DNA of 64,000 bases, taken from Tremella fuciformis. Lineage: Eukaryota; Basidiomycota; Tremellomycetes; Tremellales; Tremellaceae. Below, in pieces: positions 35,455 to 46,099 of this stretch; position 1 is the stretch's first letter, and the number at the start of each line of letters is the position of its first letter. The stretch lies in assembly GCA_032768795.1 (NCBI GenBank), contig CP136490.1:186001-250000 (forward strand). Reading direction: 5' to 3'. A program made the translations under genes and the position numbers. Below the pieces are notes generated by a model. That model was given only the letters and a program-made list of their open reading frames with translations, was not told where the DNA came from and made no database searches.

Positions 35455-36758
35455 ATGTAAGTCCTGCCGGCGTGGGATGACAGCGAGAAGGAGACTACAT
35501 TTCTCACGCCTAGGCCCACCTTTGGGAACATTCCCGCGCCCACTTCTACATACGATGCCGCCGCGCTAACTCCTACATACGATGCCGCCGACTTTAGCGA
35601 CGAGGCTATCCTCGCGTCTTATCGATCTCAGGAGGACGAGATAGATTTCTCCGAGCAGGATCTCCCGGAGCTCGACACGATTGACCAGGACTCGGTACTG
35701 CACCCCATCTACGGCGGACCGCACCTGGGTGAATGGAAGATTGTGTTGAAGAAGAAGAAGGAGGAGAAGGTGGAGCCGAGCGAGCTGCTTGACAACCATC
35801 TCAAGGTCGAGGTCAACCGCTTTTATGCTTCTCGTAAAATCAAGATCATCACGTCCGTCGCACGAGCCGAGAGCGGCAAATTCCATGGCGACAAGGCGCA
35901 TTTCATCATACTGAAAGTCGAGCGGAAGGGCAGCGGGCCTCTGGAGCTCGAGAGCCTGAATGTCGACGTGATGGTCGAGAAAGTCCAGCCTGCGCTCTCT
36001 GCCTCCGCCCCGACTCTACTCCCCGACTCGACCAGAGCGCTGAGTGCTCTCTCCCTCGACTCCGGCGCCCAGACGGAGCCTATCCCAACGACCGCTGACC
36101 CCTTTGCCCCAGATTCCCTGGATCCGCTGCAGATCATCCGCTTCGCCCCGGAAAAGGTCGTCGGACTGCCCTCCACCATCAAGTACACCGACGACCTTGA
36201 GATCGAAGGCGACCTCGGCTTCGACGCTCACGGAGCGAAGCTCGGCGCCAAGGGCACTCGTAAATGGGGCAAGGAGTACGAGCGCGAGGAGCGCTTCAGT
36301 GTCTGGGCGAACGTTGATGACGAGGCGACGTACGAGTCCGACCGGGCGGCAGCGGCTGGGAAGACCAAGAAGGAGGATTCCGGGATGAACGTGCTCCACG
36401 TCTGCGCGTCGGCAAACACCCTCCATGACCAGGGGATTCCTAACCTCACCATCGGTCTCGTTGTCATATCGTACGGCCAGCCTTTCATTCTCACGGTGGT
36501 CGGGGAGGCGAAGCCCTTGGTTGGGGATAGCATCTTCTTCTCGCCCTTCTCGCGCCTCTCGCCAGTCAAGTTTTCGCACCAGAGCAAAGCCCACTATCTT
36601 CACGGCGAAACTCCGATCACGGACGACTTTGGATCCAAGGACATGAACAGGCACTGGAAGAGGCTTGTGGACTGGCCGCTTGAATTCAGGAATGTGAGTC
36701 TAACGAGACCTATTGCGATCTGTACGCTTACTGGAAGAATCTGCTGGGCGGCGCGTGA
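35455..36758 (+). CDS. Gene B: unknown beta-rich protein, paralogue of gene A
   Basis: Exons are 35455-35456, 35514-36693 and 36738-36758, about 400 aa. As in gene A the start codon is split: AT, a 57-nt intron with a GTAAGT donor, then G. The protein begins MPTFGNIPAPTSTYDAA and has FSDEAILASYRSQEDE, matching FTDEAILRSYAARTIP in gene A. Block 1 is IKIITSVARAESGKFHGDKA followed by HFIILKVERKGSG. Block 2 is IPNLTIGLVVISYGQPFILT. A middle segment, GFDAHGAKLGAKGTRKWGKE, corresponds to the Gly/Lys stretch of gene A. The tail GSKDMNRHWKRLVDWPLE ends in RNNLLGGA. The conserved split start and the C-terminal intron show recent common descent. Function is unknown. Confidence 0.8.
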
Positions 36759-37279
36759 TGACAAGGAGCGGGTCGGTCCGGACAGCGGTCTGGTCTCTAT
36801 TTTCGCTTGGTGGGGATGATAGGTTCGCAAGTGCTGTATACACAGAGTCTTCTCCGCGAGAGTATTCGTTCCCTCACGTAGCTTGGCGATGCCACGAGCC
36901 CCTTCAGTACATGAAGGTACTTGGCCCGACGAGCTGGTTGGCTGCCTTCCCTACAGTATGTCGGCCCAGTCATTGGCCCAAGTTCGTGGCAGTCACTTAT
37001 GCATGTACATATGTGCAGTACTCGCGAACGCCCGCGGCTGTACATTTCCCTTCATGTCTCGCATCGAGCATGTCGCACGCGCCAACAGCTGCTACTCGAG
37101 TAGGACATTGTACTGGCCAAGGCGAGCGATACTATATACCGCTGCTCGCAGACGTTGCCCTCGTTCTTTCTGATTATCCGATACCAAATTCATCACACGT
37201 ATAGCACAAATAACTCCAGTCCTACGGTTTCTCACGAACGAACGAGCCAATGAATCTCCGCTACATGTACTGTATATGG
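36759..37279. other. Convergent 3' region, gene B / CHAT4
   Basis: About 520 bp between the gene B stop and the old CHAT4 stop position. It includes the alternating purine-pyrimidine stretch TATGCATGTACATATGTGCA near 36997-37016. No gene is seen. Confidence 0.45.
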
Positions 37280-40200
37280 TCACCTTCGAACCAGACTTGA
37301 CGGCCCCGCTTCCTGACTTGCTCGCAAATCCTGCATGACCGGACTGCCATGGAGGACATAACCCGCCCAATCTGCGACCTTGCGATACCGCTGTCGGACG
37401 TCAAGAATCGCTTGCTGTACATACAGCACGGGCGACGTCCACCATTCCGTGAGTGGTCTTCATGTCGGCATGACCCAACCACGCGAGGAATCTCTCGATG
37501 AAGAGCGCCGCTGGCTCGACTCTGACGGGCCACATGGTGCCGACCACGGTGGCCGCGCCTGCGATCAAAGCGGCAGTCGGCAGTCCGAGTGGCTCGTCGG
37601 CGGGTGAGATGGAGTGCGCTGCAGAACCACAAGCGATCATGATCAACAGCGAGTTGGGCAGCTTCAGCTCCAACAGATCCTGGAGGCCCAGCTCCCCTGA
37701 CTGGTCAGCTGTGTACGCACAAAGTCGTAGGCGTACCATCGGAGAGGAGCAGTCTCTCGTCCAGGAGTCCAGATCTCGGAAGGCAGTGGCCACAGAAGAG
37801 GACCGCTCGACGAGTCTGCAGAAGATCGGCGAACGACTTCACGGTCACTTGCTCGTCCCAGAAAAAGTCGATGCCAGCTGCGACCGCCGCGTCGCGCAGA
37901 CTCGCCTCCAATCCTGCCCGTACGGCATTGAAATTTAGCTGTGTTCGCCCGCCAGGAATAGGCCGATAGGTGGCTGCAATCACCGTCTCCTCTCGAAGTG
38001 AAGTGCGGGAAGTGTTGGACGGTGCCATACTGCGATCAACTGATGTAATGTAGCTGGCAAAGTTGTACGCGTATGACACGGGATAGCGCTCGAGAAGCGG
38101 TACGCCAGGTTCGATGTGTAGGGCATGTATGGGCACTGCGTGTAATCCTCCTGTCGGGCAGATCACGAAGACATCGTCTGCACTCGCCAGGGGAAGAAGT
38201 GGCTCCAACAGTCGGTCCAGCCCACGAAGCGCGCAAGACTTGTCCTCGTGCTTCAAAGTTGATAATATGACTGTCCAATAGCGCTCGAGCCAAATTTGAA
38301 GAGACGACGGAGCGACCCCGTGGACGAATTCATGTATTGGTGTCTCCCCAAAACGGGCAAATGCGAGGTGAAGAGTATCGTATTCTCCATCTTCGGTCCA
38401 ATCCAACAGTACCACTCTTCGCCCGGCAGTTCCGCATTGAATAGGTTGGCGCTCTAGGACCGACTGCTCGGACATGACCCGGAGGGTATGCAGGTCTAGA
38501 TCCCTTTGCAAATTGGCGTCCGCGGGAGCCCTGTGCTGTATCGAGTATGGGTCGTGGCGAGGCATGAGTGACAGGCTGCTGCTCAACTGTTTGAGGCGTT
38601 CCAACTGCTGTATAAATAAATAGGGCAGTGCACGTTGGATCCGACGATCCCCTTTCGACCACATGACGAGGTCTGCGCGCGTTCGTCGATGAGCGATGAA
38701 AGCCGCAGTCACCTCTGCTTTCCCCTTTTGCTGCCAGAAAAGAGCTTGAACAGCATCGCTAGCCTCTAAAGCTGCTTCACGCCCCGTTATGTAAATAGTT
38801 GAGGACACACCGGGGAACGGCCGTGATTTTTGAAGCGCCTGAAGCATCCAGTAGATCGATCGGAACTCTTCCATTCTCTGGCGTAGCGCCGCGCGTGATA
38901 CTTTCTCCACTTCCAAGCAAGCCTGCCTAAGTTTGAAAGAGCCGCCAATTAGAGATCCGGTCCGGAGCAACCTCCTCTGAACGCCCAAGGCTCTTGTCCG
39001 TGCATATATGTACCCGGGCATGGGCCTTCCATCGAGGGCAGTTTCAGGCACTGACAGATATTCGTGATGAGCCGTTGTGAGCTCGAAGATGCACTCTTCT
39101 CCGCGTAGAGAATCAGAGCGTTGAGTACGGTTGTCAGCCATGAACGATCGGACCACAGTGCGCAAGGCGTCCATGCCCACAGCCGGGAGCTGTTGACATT
39201 TTGGCTTGGCCGAGTTTATTCGAAGGGTCGTCTCAATCTCCTTGGCAAGGAGTTCAAGATGCTGCCACTCCAGTGATAGTCGTCGAGCTTGGTCCAAAGG
39301 GTCTCCCTTTTCACAAATTTGGGGAGCAAAAGATGCTCGCATATCTTGCCAGGTCCGCTGTTCGTCGGGATCATCGAAGTAAATCGGCGTTTCTCTACTC
39401 GCGTCTTCGAGGCGCAACAGGTGCTGAAATAAGGAGAAGAGGTAGTGGTGCTCGAACACGTGAATGCACAGCAGCGTTTGCTCGCGCCAGACTTGAGGTC
39501 CATATTCCCAATGCCAGATAGACCACAATCACCAGAAACGACGGACTTGTGATCGGGTCCATTGCACGGGACTCCCAGAGAAAATTAAGTGAGTGTCGAG
39601 CAGAGTCGACAGACCGGACCCCTTTGGTACACCATTGTGGTCACTGTGTCTTTCAGCACCACTTTCTGACCTGCTCCGGTGGTGATCCGGATCAGTTCGA
39701 TTTAGTCTGCTTTCAGCGAAGACTTCAAGGACGAGCGGGTGACGGGCGATGTAATGCGAAATTCCGTGGGGCTCCCAGAACGTCCAATGGTTCGAAGCCC
39801 AAAGAGCTTGCCGAAGGTGATGGTTCAAGCTTTTGGTGGCAGACGAATCGTAGAGCAGGACTGCGAAGATCAACGACTCGGCTTCGTGTGCATTTTCCGT
39901 CGATTGTACAGAATTCAAGAAAGCGGCGAACATATTCATCAACGCGGCCGAGGACCTGGTGTCTTTAACTTGCTGAAGAAGGAAAATCGCATCGAGTACT
40001 TGTAGGTGACGTGCGTGGGAATTCCCTCTCAAGTTGACTAGATCCGACCGAAGTTGCTCGAGGGTTTCTTGTTCCTGATACAAAAGCTGGACAGGATCAA
40101 GGCTGAGTTCGAAGCATGCCAATAGTTTATGGAATCCTGTCGAACAACGCGGGTTGCAGCGCTGGAAAGACAACATCACCCGGCGGCGAAGGAAGAACTT

Positions 40201-41324
40201 CAACTCCGGTTCGAGTCGGGCGCTGTTTTGCCAGATCCAGTGACAGGCAATAGGGCTGGAACATCTTGCAATATGAAGGGCATGATCCATGACTGGAGAA
40301 CCAGACCACCTCTCAACCGATGCGATGAGCAGCAGATGATCGATGACAAGCAGCTGAGGTTAGCAGTGATCTTGTCTAAGCGTTCAAGCGCAAACCCAGT
40401 TGAGACACGACCTGAAAAGGGAGCCTGGGGGCTCGATTGCAGGACGGTAGTCTAGAACACCATCCAGCTGCATTTTGGACAATTTACGATGATCGGCCAC
40501 ATCAATGACGCCAAGCGCGAATGACTCCATCTCGTCAAGGCAGCGGCCGAACTTTTGCGACCAACGAAAGTACAGCCAGTGGGAAACTCGGCGTGTATTT
40601 CCCCACCATCCTTCAGAGACAGCGTCCATCTCCTCGATGAATGTGTCGACGGTGTACCCAAAAGTCGTGTGCAGCTTTCGATAGCATCTGAGAGATTGCC
40701 ACACATCTCCCTGGGCACGTAGATCACGCGCAGCGAGGATCGAGACGTCTCGTTGCCGTCGGGTGACAGGGTCGCCTGTCCAGCGCTTCAGGAGTTTGTC
40801 AGGCCCCATGTCGTCCGCGAGCGGGTTAGGGAGAGCCATCAGGCGGTCTATAGCACTGCACAATGATTCAGCTGGGCATGTGCGCTTGGGATGCGAAGAA
40901 TGAAGACGAACTCGAAGACAGCTTGTCGGGCCTTGCACCATTTGGGATCCTGCTCCAGATGCGGCTCTGCGAGATATGGCGGAGGACATTTCACAGCCTC
41001 AAAAGGCTTGAGCAGTGGTGCCAGGTGTTCTCTGATGCGTTCCTCCAGCCGCAGATCGCCTGGAGTCGGCTCATGGACAAGCTGCGTGAAATCGATGTCC
41101 TGGTCGATGAGTGCTTGCCACGCTAACCGGGATGGGGATCTGCGCTCATATCTCCAGCTGTCGTCCAGATCTGACCACTCCGAGCTAGCAGCTGCAGCTG
41201 TGGAATGTTGGGCAAGAGCCAGGCCGTCTAGTCGTAGTCTTGCCCAGGAGAGAGGAGAGGGAGGAAACCAGGTGCCGAGCTGCCAGACCCAGTCGAGCCA
41301 GGGTGGCAATTCGAGCGGCCTCAT
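37280..41324 (-). pseudogene. CHAT-domain protein 4 (CHAT4), probable recent pseudogene
   Basis: Homologous along its length to neighbouring CHAT5, with introns at the same places. It starts MRPLELPPWLDWVWQLGTW and has VHEPTPGDLRLEERI, FWQQKGKAEVTAA, VICPTGGLHAVPIHAL, the His in LFCGHCL and the Cys in MIACGSAAH. Two lesions are visible. First, an in-frame TGA at 39531-39529 interrupts a stretch that is open in CHAT5. Second, after VDVARAV a tandem TGTA duplication (37418-37425 on the plus strand) shifts the frame, so translation ends at 37401. The sequence behind it still encodes the WAGYVLHGSPVMQD tail in another frame, with the old stop at 37280-37282. Everything else, including splice sites and the dyad, is intact, so the decay is recent. 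Expression of a truncated protein cannot be excluded. Confidence 0.75.
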
Positions 41325-41494
41325 CTGGAAGTTCGATGTGATAGCCCGATATGGTCGAAGAAGTAATACGTAGAGGCGATGCTGAGTGAAGGCAAGTGAT
41401 GTTGAAATGCTTCCATGCACACAAGTATGCTTCTTTCTGACAGAGATTCGTAGCTGTGGTATGTATGGTCCGCGCACACACACACACACACACA
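41325..41494. other. Intergenic, CHAT5 to CHAT4 (head-to-tail)
   Basis: Only 170 bp separate the CHAT5 stop from the CHAT4 start, so the CHAT4 promoter must be short or overlap the CHAT5 3' end. The gap ends in a CA microsatellite. Confidence 0.5.
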
Positions 41495-41495
41495 C
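41474..41495. repeat. CA dinucleotide microsatellite
   Basis: About eleven CA units (CGCACACA and onward) run up to the CHAT5 stop codon. Such tracts are length-unstable and mark the junction between the two tandem CHAT copies. Confidence 0.9.
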
Positions 41496-44400
41496 TACGT
41501 GCCGCCAATCAAGCTTGACGGATCTTCCAGCTGACCCAGTCCCATGTCTCGCATGACCGGGCTCCCATGGAGGACGTATCCAGCCCAGTCGGCTGGCCGC
41601 GGGAACCTCTCGCGTACATCAAGACTCGCGTGTTGTACCGCTCGGGCGACGTTGATCATCCCGTTGTCCATCTTTGTCTCTGGGCGTCCCAGCCAGTACA
41701 GGAACCGCTGGATGAAGCGCACAGCAGGAACCAGCCTGACCGGCCACATAGTGCCCACGACCGTCGCCGCACCCGCAACGAGGGCGGCCGTCGGGAGTCC
41801 CATCGGTTCATCCAGGATACCCGTGTTCTGCTCAGACGACCCACAGGCGATCAGGACCAACAGCGAGCTCGGAAGATTGCAGTCGAACAGGTCGGATGTC
41901 GTCAGGTCGCCTACAAAATAAGCTCCCAGCAGGCCGCACAAATCGATGTACTCCACCGGTATGAAGGATCAGCCTCGAATCCGTCCCACCCCAGTCAATT
42001 GCCGGAGCTGAAGAGCAGTGCCCACAGAATAAAACGGCGCGATGAGTCTGCAGGAGATCTGTGAAGGACTTCGGGGTGACCTCCGCGTCCCAGAGGAAGC
42101 GCGCGCCGGTCTGGGCGGAAAGACCCTGCAATATATCGTGTAGTTCCGCCTGAATATGGTCGAAGTCTGGATCCACAACCCGATCAGGTTGTGGACGATA
42201 GATCGCGGCAATTGCGGCATCGCTTCTGAATTTCGAAGGGCTCTCGCTGCGGCTCACGCACGCCATGTAAGTAGCCAAGCTGGTGGCGTACAGCACAGGG
42301 TACCGCTGGACAAGGGGCACGCCGGCAGCGATATGCAGTGCATGTAGAGGAATCCGGTGAAGCAGTCCTGTCGGGCAGATGACCAGCTCGTCGTCAGGCA
42401 GCAGCAGCGTTTGCAGAGGCTCAATCAGGTCGTCCAGATCACGGAGGGGCGATACGGCCTCGGGAGGGGACCGAGTGCTTGCTCTGCGTGTCCAAGAGTG
42501 TCCAGTCCAATGTCTGACGTATGCAGGGCTGATCGCGGGGATTGGCAGATGAATTGGGGTCTCCCCAAACCTCGCAAAAGTGAGGTGATACTGCCGAGTT
42601 TCTGTTTCTTCAACCCAATCTAGCCAGACAACGCGGCGCCCAGTGGCTCCGCGAGGGGCGGTGGGAAGGAGATGGTCCGACGGTGAAAATATGGCTCGCA
42701 GACTGCTGCTGTCCAAACGCCTTCGAGAGATAATGTCTGATATCCCTCGATTCCCAATTTGCGACCCAGGCTGATTCGGAAATATGGCCTGAATACGTCG
42801 ACCGAGTCGACGAAGCCGTTCGACGCGTTCAACTGCAGAGGCCCACGGCAGTGATCGACGGGAATCGCTCTCCCAAAAGTTCAGTTCAGCGTGGACCCGA
42901 CGATCGACGACGGAAGCAGAAGTCAGTTCTGCTTTGCCGCTTTGCTGCCACCAAAGAGCTTCTACAGGGTCGCCAGCCATCAATGCGGACTCTCGACCGG
43001 CCGCGTATACCGCAGAAAGATCCTCATATTGCAGCGGGTTCTGCAAGTGATAGAGCCGAAAGTAGAGAGTGGGCGACATGATGGATTTTTGCAGATGTGA
43101 ATACAGCTCTTCGCGCAGCGTTCTTTCCACATGAAGGCAAGTGATCCGAAACACAGGCGGTCCGCCGATTAAGGAGCCCGTTCGGAGCAATTCTCGCTCG
43201 ATCCGCCAAAGGCCTAACTCGCCGTGTTTTCGAGCCGTCGACGCACCTTGCTGAATGGGATACGGGCCACACATTTGTATGTTCTGAAGGCTGTAAGACG
43301 GAGGGTTTTGACCAGCCAACGCGAGGGCCGAGACATATTCGTGGCGAGCAGTCGCGAGAGCCAGCATTTTTGCTTCCCCGCTCATCACGCCGGCTAGCTC
43401 GGCTTGAGCATCTGCCGCAAAAAAGTGGACGTCGACGTTCATGGCCTCGATGCCACATGATGAGAGACGTTGTGCCTTCGGCAAGGCAGCGTTGCTTTGC
43501 AAGATGGCGCTGATCTCACCCAGTAGCTGACCGATCACTTGCTTCTCGGCCTGCAGTGCCCGGATCCTGACGGCAGGATCCGACGGCAAGGGTCGATCTC
43601 TTACGCATGCGAGTCGAAACGCCTGCCATACTTCCTCCGATCTCGAACCAAAATACCGGAACCGGTCTAAGACGGGGATACAGCTCATAACGCGGCCAAA
43701 GTGTTGTCGCCGCGAAAACAGATAATGGTGATTTACGAGGTGAAGGGCCAGCAGGCTGTGCTCAGGCTGGTCGAAGAACCAGAGCAAGAATAGCCAATAG
43801 TAACGGGCAAGCTGTGTGGTACTTTGCTCTCGAGCGCAGGTAGTGAACAGGGATATTGTGCCGAGTTGGCGGAGTCCTGCCACAGTCGATGATCCGTGGT
43901 CAGTTCCACGAGAAGATCCGTGATCAGGTCCACGTGAAGGCGTCCTCGGGGCATCTGAGGCCATAGGGGCTGTAATCCAAGCGTCAGGAACAGGAGGTAT
44001 TTCAGCGAGGACTCGGATAACGAGCGGGTGATATGCCATGTAATCTATGAGCGGTTCGGTGCAATACCACGGCGACCCGTGCCAATGCCAGAGGAGCTGT
44101 CGAAGGCGATGATGGATGCTCGCCGTGATTGGCGATTCATAGAGCAAGAGGGCGGAGATGAGGCATTCGGCTGCTTGAGTGTTTTCTGTAGCCCGCATGT
44201 CATCCAGATAGCGGGCCAGTGCTTTCAGCGTGCTGCAGATGGCGCTCTCATCCTGCGAGCCGCGGAGACCTTCGATGATGGACAGTTCTTGCATATATGC
44301 CGGACGGATTGTGTCACCGAGGGATGCAAGCCTGAGTCGCAGCTGATAGAGCGTCTCCTGATCTTGAGCCACCAGGCGAACGACATCAAGGCCGATGTTG

Positions 44401-45593
44401 AAGCATGCCGAAACCATATCTGTGCTGACATCGCAACGCGGTTGACACCGCCGGAAAGAAAGTATGACGCGGCAACGCATGAACAGCTTCGATCGCAACC
44501 GCAGTCGCTCACTCGCCTGCCAGATCAAGGCGCAAGCCGCGAGGCTGTGAGATCTCACCCTTTCGGTCAGTTGCTGCCGGTAATCTTGCGGACTCCATTC
44601 GTAGATAGACACGTATAACAAGATATTGTCGAGGGCGACCAACTGTCGTCAGCATTCGACTAGCAGGAGAGGTGGATTCCTAACGCAAGAGAGGCACGAT
44701 GTGAATAGCGAGTGTGGAGGCTCAGCGTCGGGACGAAAGCTTGATAGGTGGCGTAGTATGCGATCCCAAGGCGGGTCATCCTCTCCCCTCCACTGGTGCA
44801 AGCTCAAATAGCCGAAGCTATCGATCGCAAGAGTCGTCATATCATATGAATCGATGTCCCAGTACATGTCGGTGTCCCTCAGCGTGCCCAGGTGGGCCTC
44901 ACTCAAGGCGTCCATCTCTTCAAGCAGCGTCGCGTAACTGTACCCGAAAGCCAGGTTGGCCTTCTGATATGTCCGGACAGATTCCCACAGCTTTCCTTGC
45001 ATTCTGAGAGTCCGCGCAAGTTGGATTGCTTTGACCCGACTGCGCGGGCTGTCACGGTCGCACGTGAAGGAACATTGCGAGGACCAGAAAGGCGCCAGAC
45101 CTGGCATCGGTACCGGTAAAGCAATCCACCGTTCAATCGAGCTAGACCATTCAGTTTGACAGAGGACTCCTTGGAAGGAGACCCACTCTATGACAGCTTG
45201 GCGAGCCTCGCGACATTGGGGGCTCCATTGCGACTCTTGGGTATCATCGTAGGGCGGAGCACATTTGACAGGCTCATTAGGTTTGAGCAAGGGAGCGAGA
45301 TGCTCCTTGATCCGCTCCTCGAGCCAGAGATCTCCTGGCGTCGGTTGTCGGATGTAGCGCGTGAAGTCGGGATCCAAGTTCGTGATGCTTTCCAGCCTCA
45401 ACTCGAATTCGCTCGGATGGCTATCCCAGTCTTCTAGGGGGTCCATCTCCTCCGGAAGGTCTGCACCTGCACGAGCGGCGGGAACATCGAGACCATCGGT
45501 TCGTAGCAATGCCCCGTGATGCGGCCAAAGTGGACACCAATCATGCAGCGTCCAGGCCCATTGCAGCCAGCGTGGCAAGGCGGAATCGCCCAT
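41495..45593 (-). CDS. CHAT-domain protease-like protein 5 (CHAT5)
   Basis: The best-resolved copy: four exons with introns of 45 nt (ID|SIERWIALP), 42 nt (SCLSC|LVALDN) and 46 nt (HTG|DLTTSDLF, phase 1), giving 1,321 aa. It starts MGDSALPRWLQWAWTLHDW. The N-terminal motif is IRQPTPGDLWLEERI followed by LAPLLKPNEPVKCAPPY. A long helical region follows, then WWQQSGKAELTSA and the CHAT domain: VICPTGLLHRIPLHAL, His in LFCGHCS, Cys in LIACGSSEQ, AGAATVVGTMWPVR and WAGYVLHGSPVMRD. There is no signal peptide or membrane helix, so it is probably cytosolic. It is the intact partner of pseudogene CHAT4 and lies directly upstream of it. A cysteine protease role is inferred from the family; the substrate is unknown. 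Confidence 0.92.
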
Positions 45594-46099
45594 CTTGCGA
45601 GTGTCACCGCCTGAGCAGTCGGAAGCGGGCGATCGAGCTGAGACGATGATTATCAGGATGATCTTCTACGGGGGACGACCATGGTGCTTCTGAAGCGCTG
45701 CCCGGGGGAAGTTGCCTCGTGTGATGGGCAAGGCCCCGATGTCCACACGGACAGAGGACAAGGGTGTCTCCTCCTCGCTTCGGTGACGGAGTTCCCGGCG
45801 ATGTTGAGTCATCAGTGCCTCCATCTGTGCTGCGTTGCCGTCGACGGTACGTTGTGTGCGCGGTTGTAAAGCCATCAGAGAGACGCGAGACCTGTGAACG
45901 GTTGGGATCTTATCAGACATGCTGATCAGCTTAGCATGAAACCGCAAGACTAAACTGGCTTAATTAGTTAGATAAATGGGATTATCCCAATTAGTAATGC
46001 CCGAGCCTCCACTTTCAACATCCACAGGCGCGTCCAAGATTTCACTGACATCCTTCCCCTCACCCATCAGCTACACTAGAATAGCGACATAAGGGCACC
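45594..46099. other. Divergent intergenic region, CHAT5 / Ash2
   Basis: 506 bp between divergent starts. 45940-46010 is AT-rich (TTAATTAGTTAGATAAATGG). It contains the palindromic element listed at 45918-45938. No coding exon is supported. Confidence 0.45.
45918..45938. repeat. Palindromic element, copy 1
   Basis: A 21-nt imperfect palindrome with CATGCT and AGCATG arms around a CTGATCAG core. Seventeen bases of it (45922-45938) match 49128-49144 with one mismatch. Function is unknown; it could be a protein-binding site or a piece of a dispersed repeat. Confidence 0.45.

Noticed and set aside
32600..36758. A/B/C proteins as gasdermin-like pore formers beside CHAT proteases
   Set aside because: None shows the fungal gasdermin N-terminal pattern that I know; the shared blocks are different. 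Kept only as unknown partners.
32600..36758. A/B/C proteins as arrestins
   Set aside because: The beta-rich look suggested it, but there are no arrestin motifs or PY motifs, and the block order does not fit.
23335..45593. A type III-E CRISPR-like (Craspase) relationship
   Set aside because: The window is eukaryotic, has no repeat-spacer array and no gRAMP-like gene. Only the protease family is shared.
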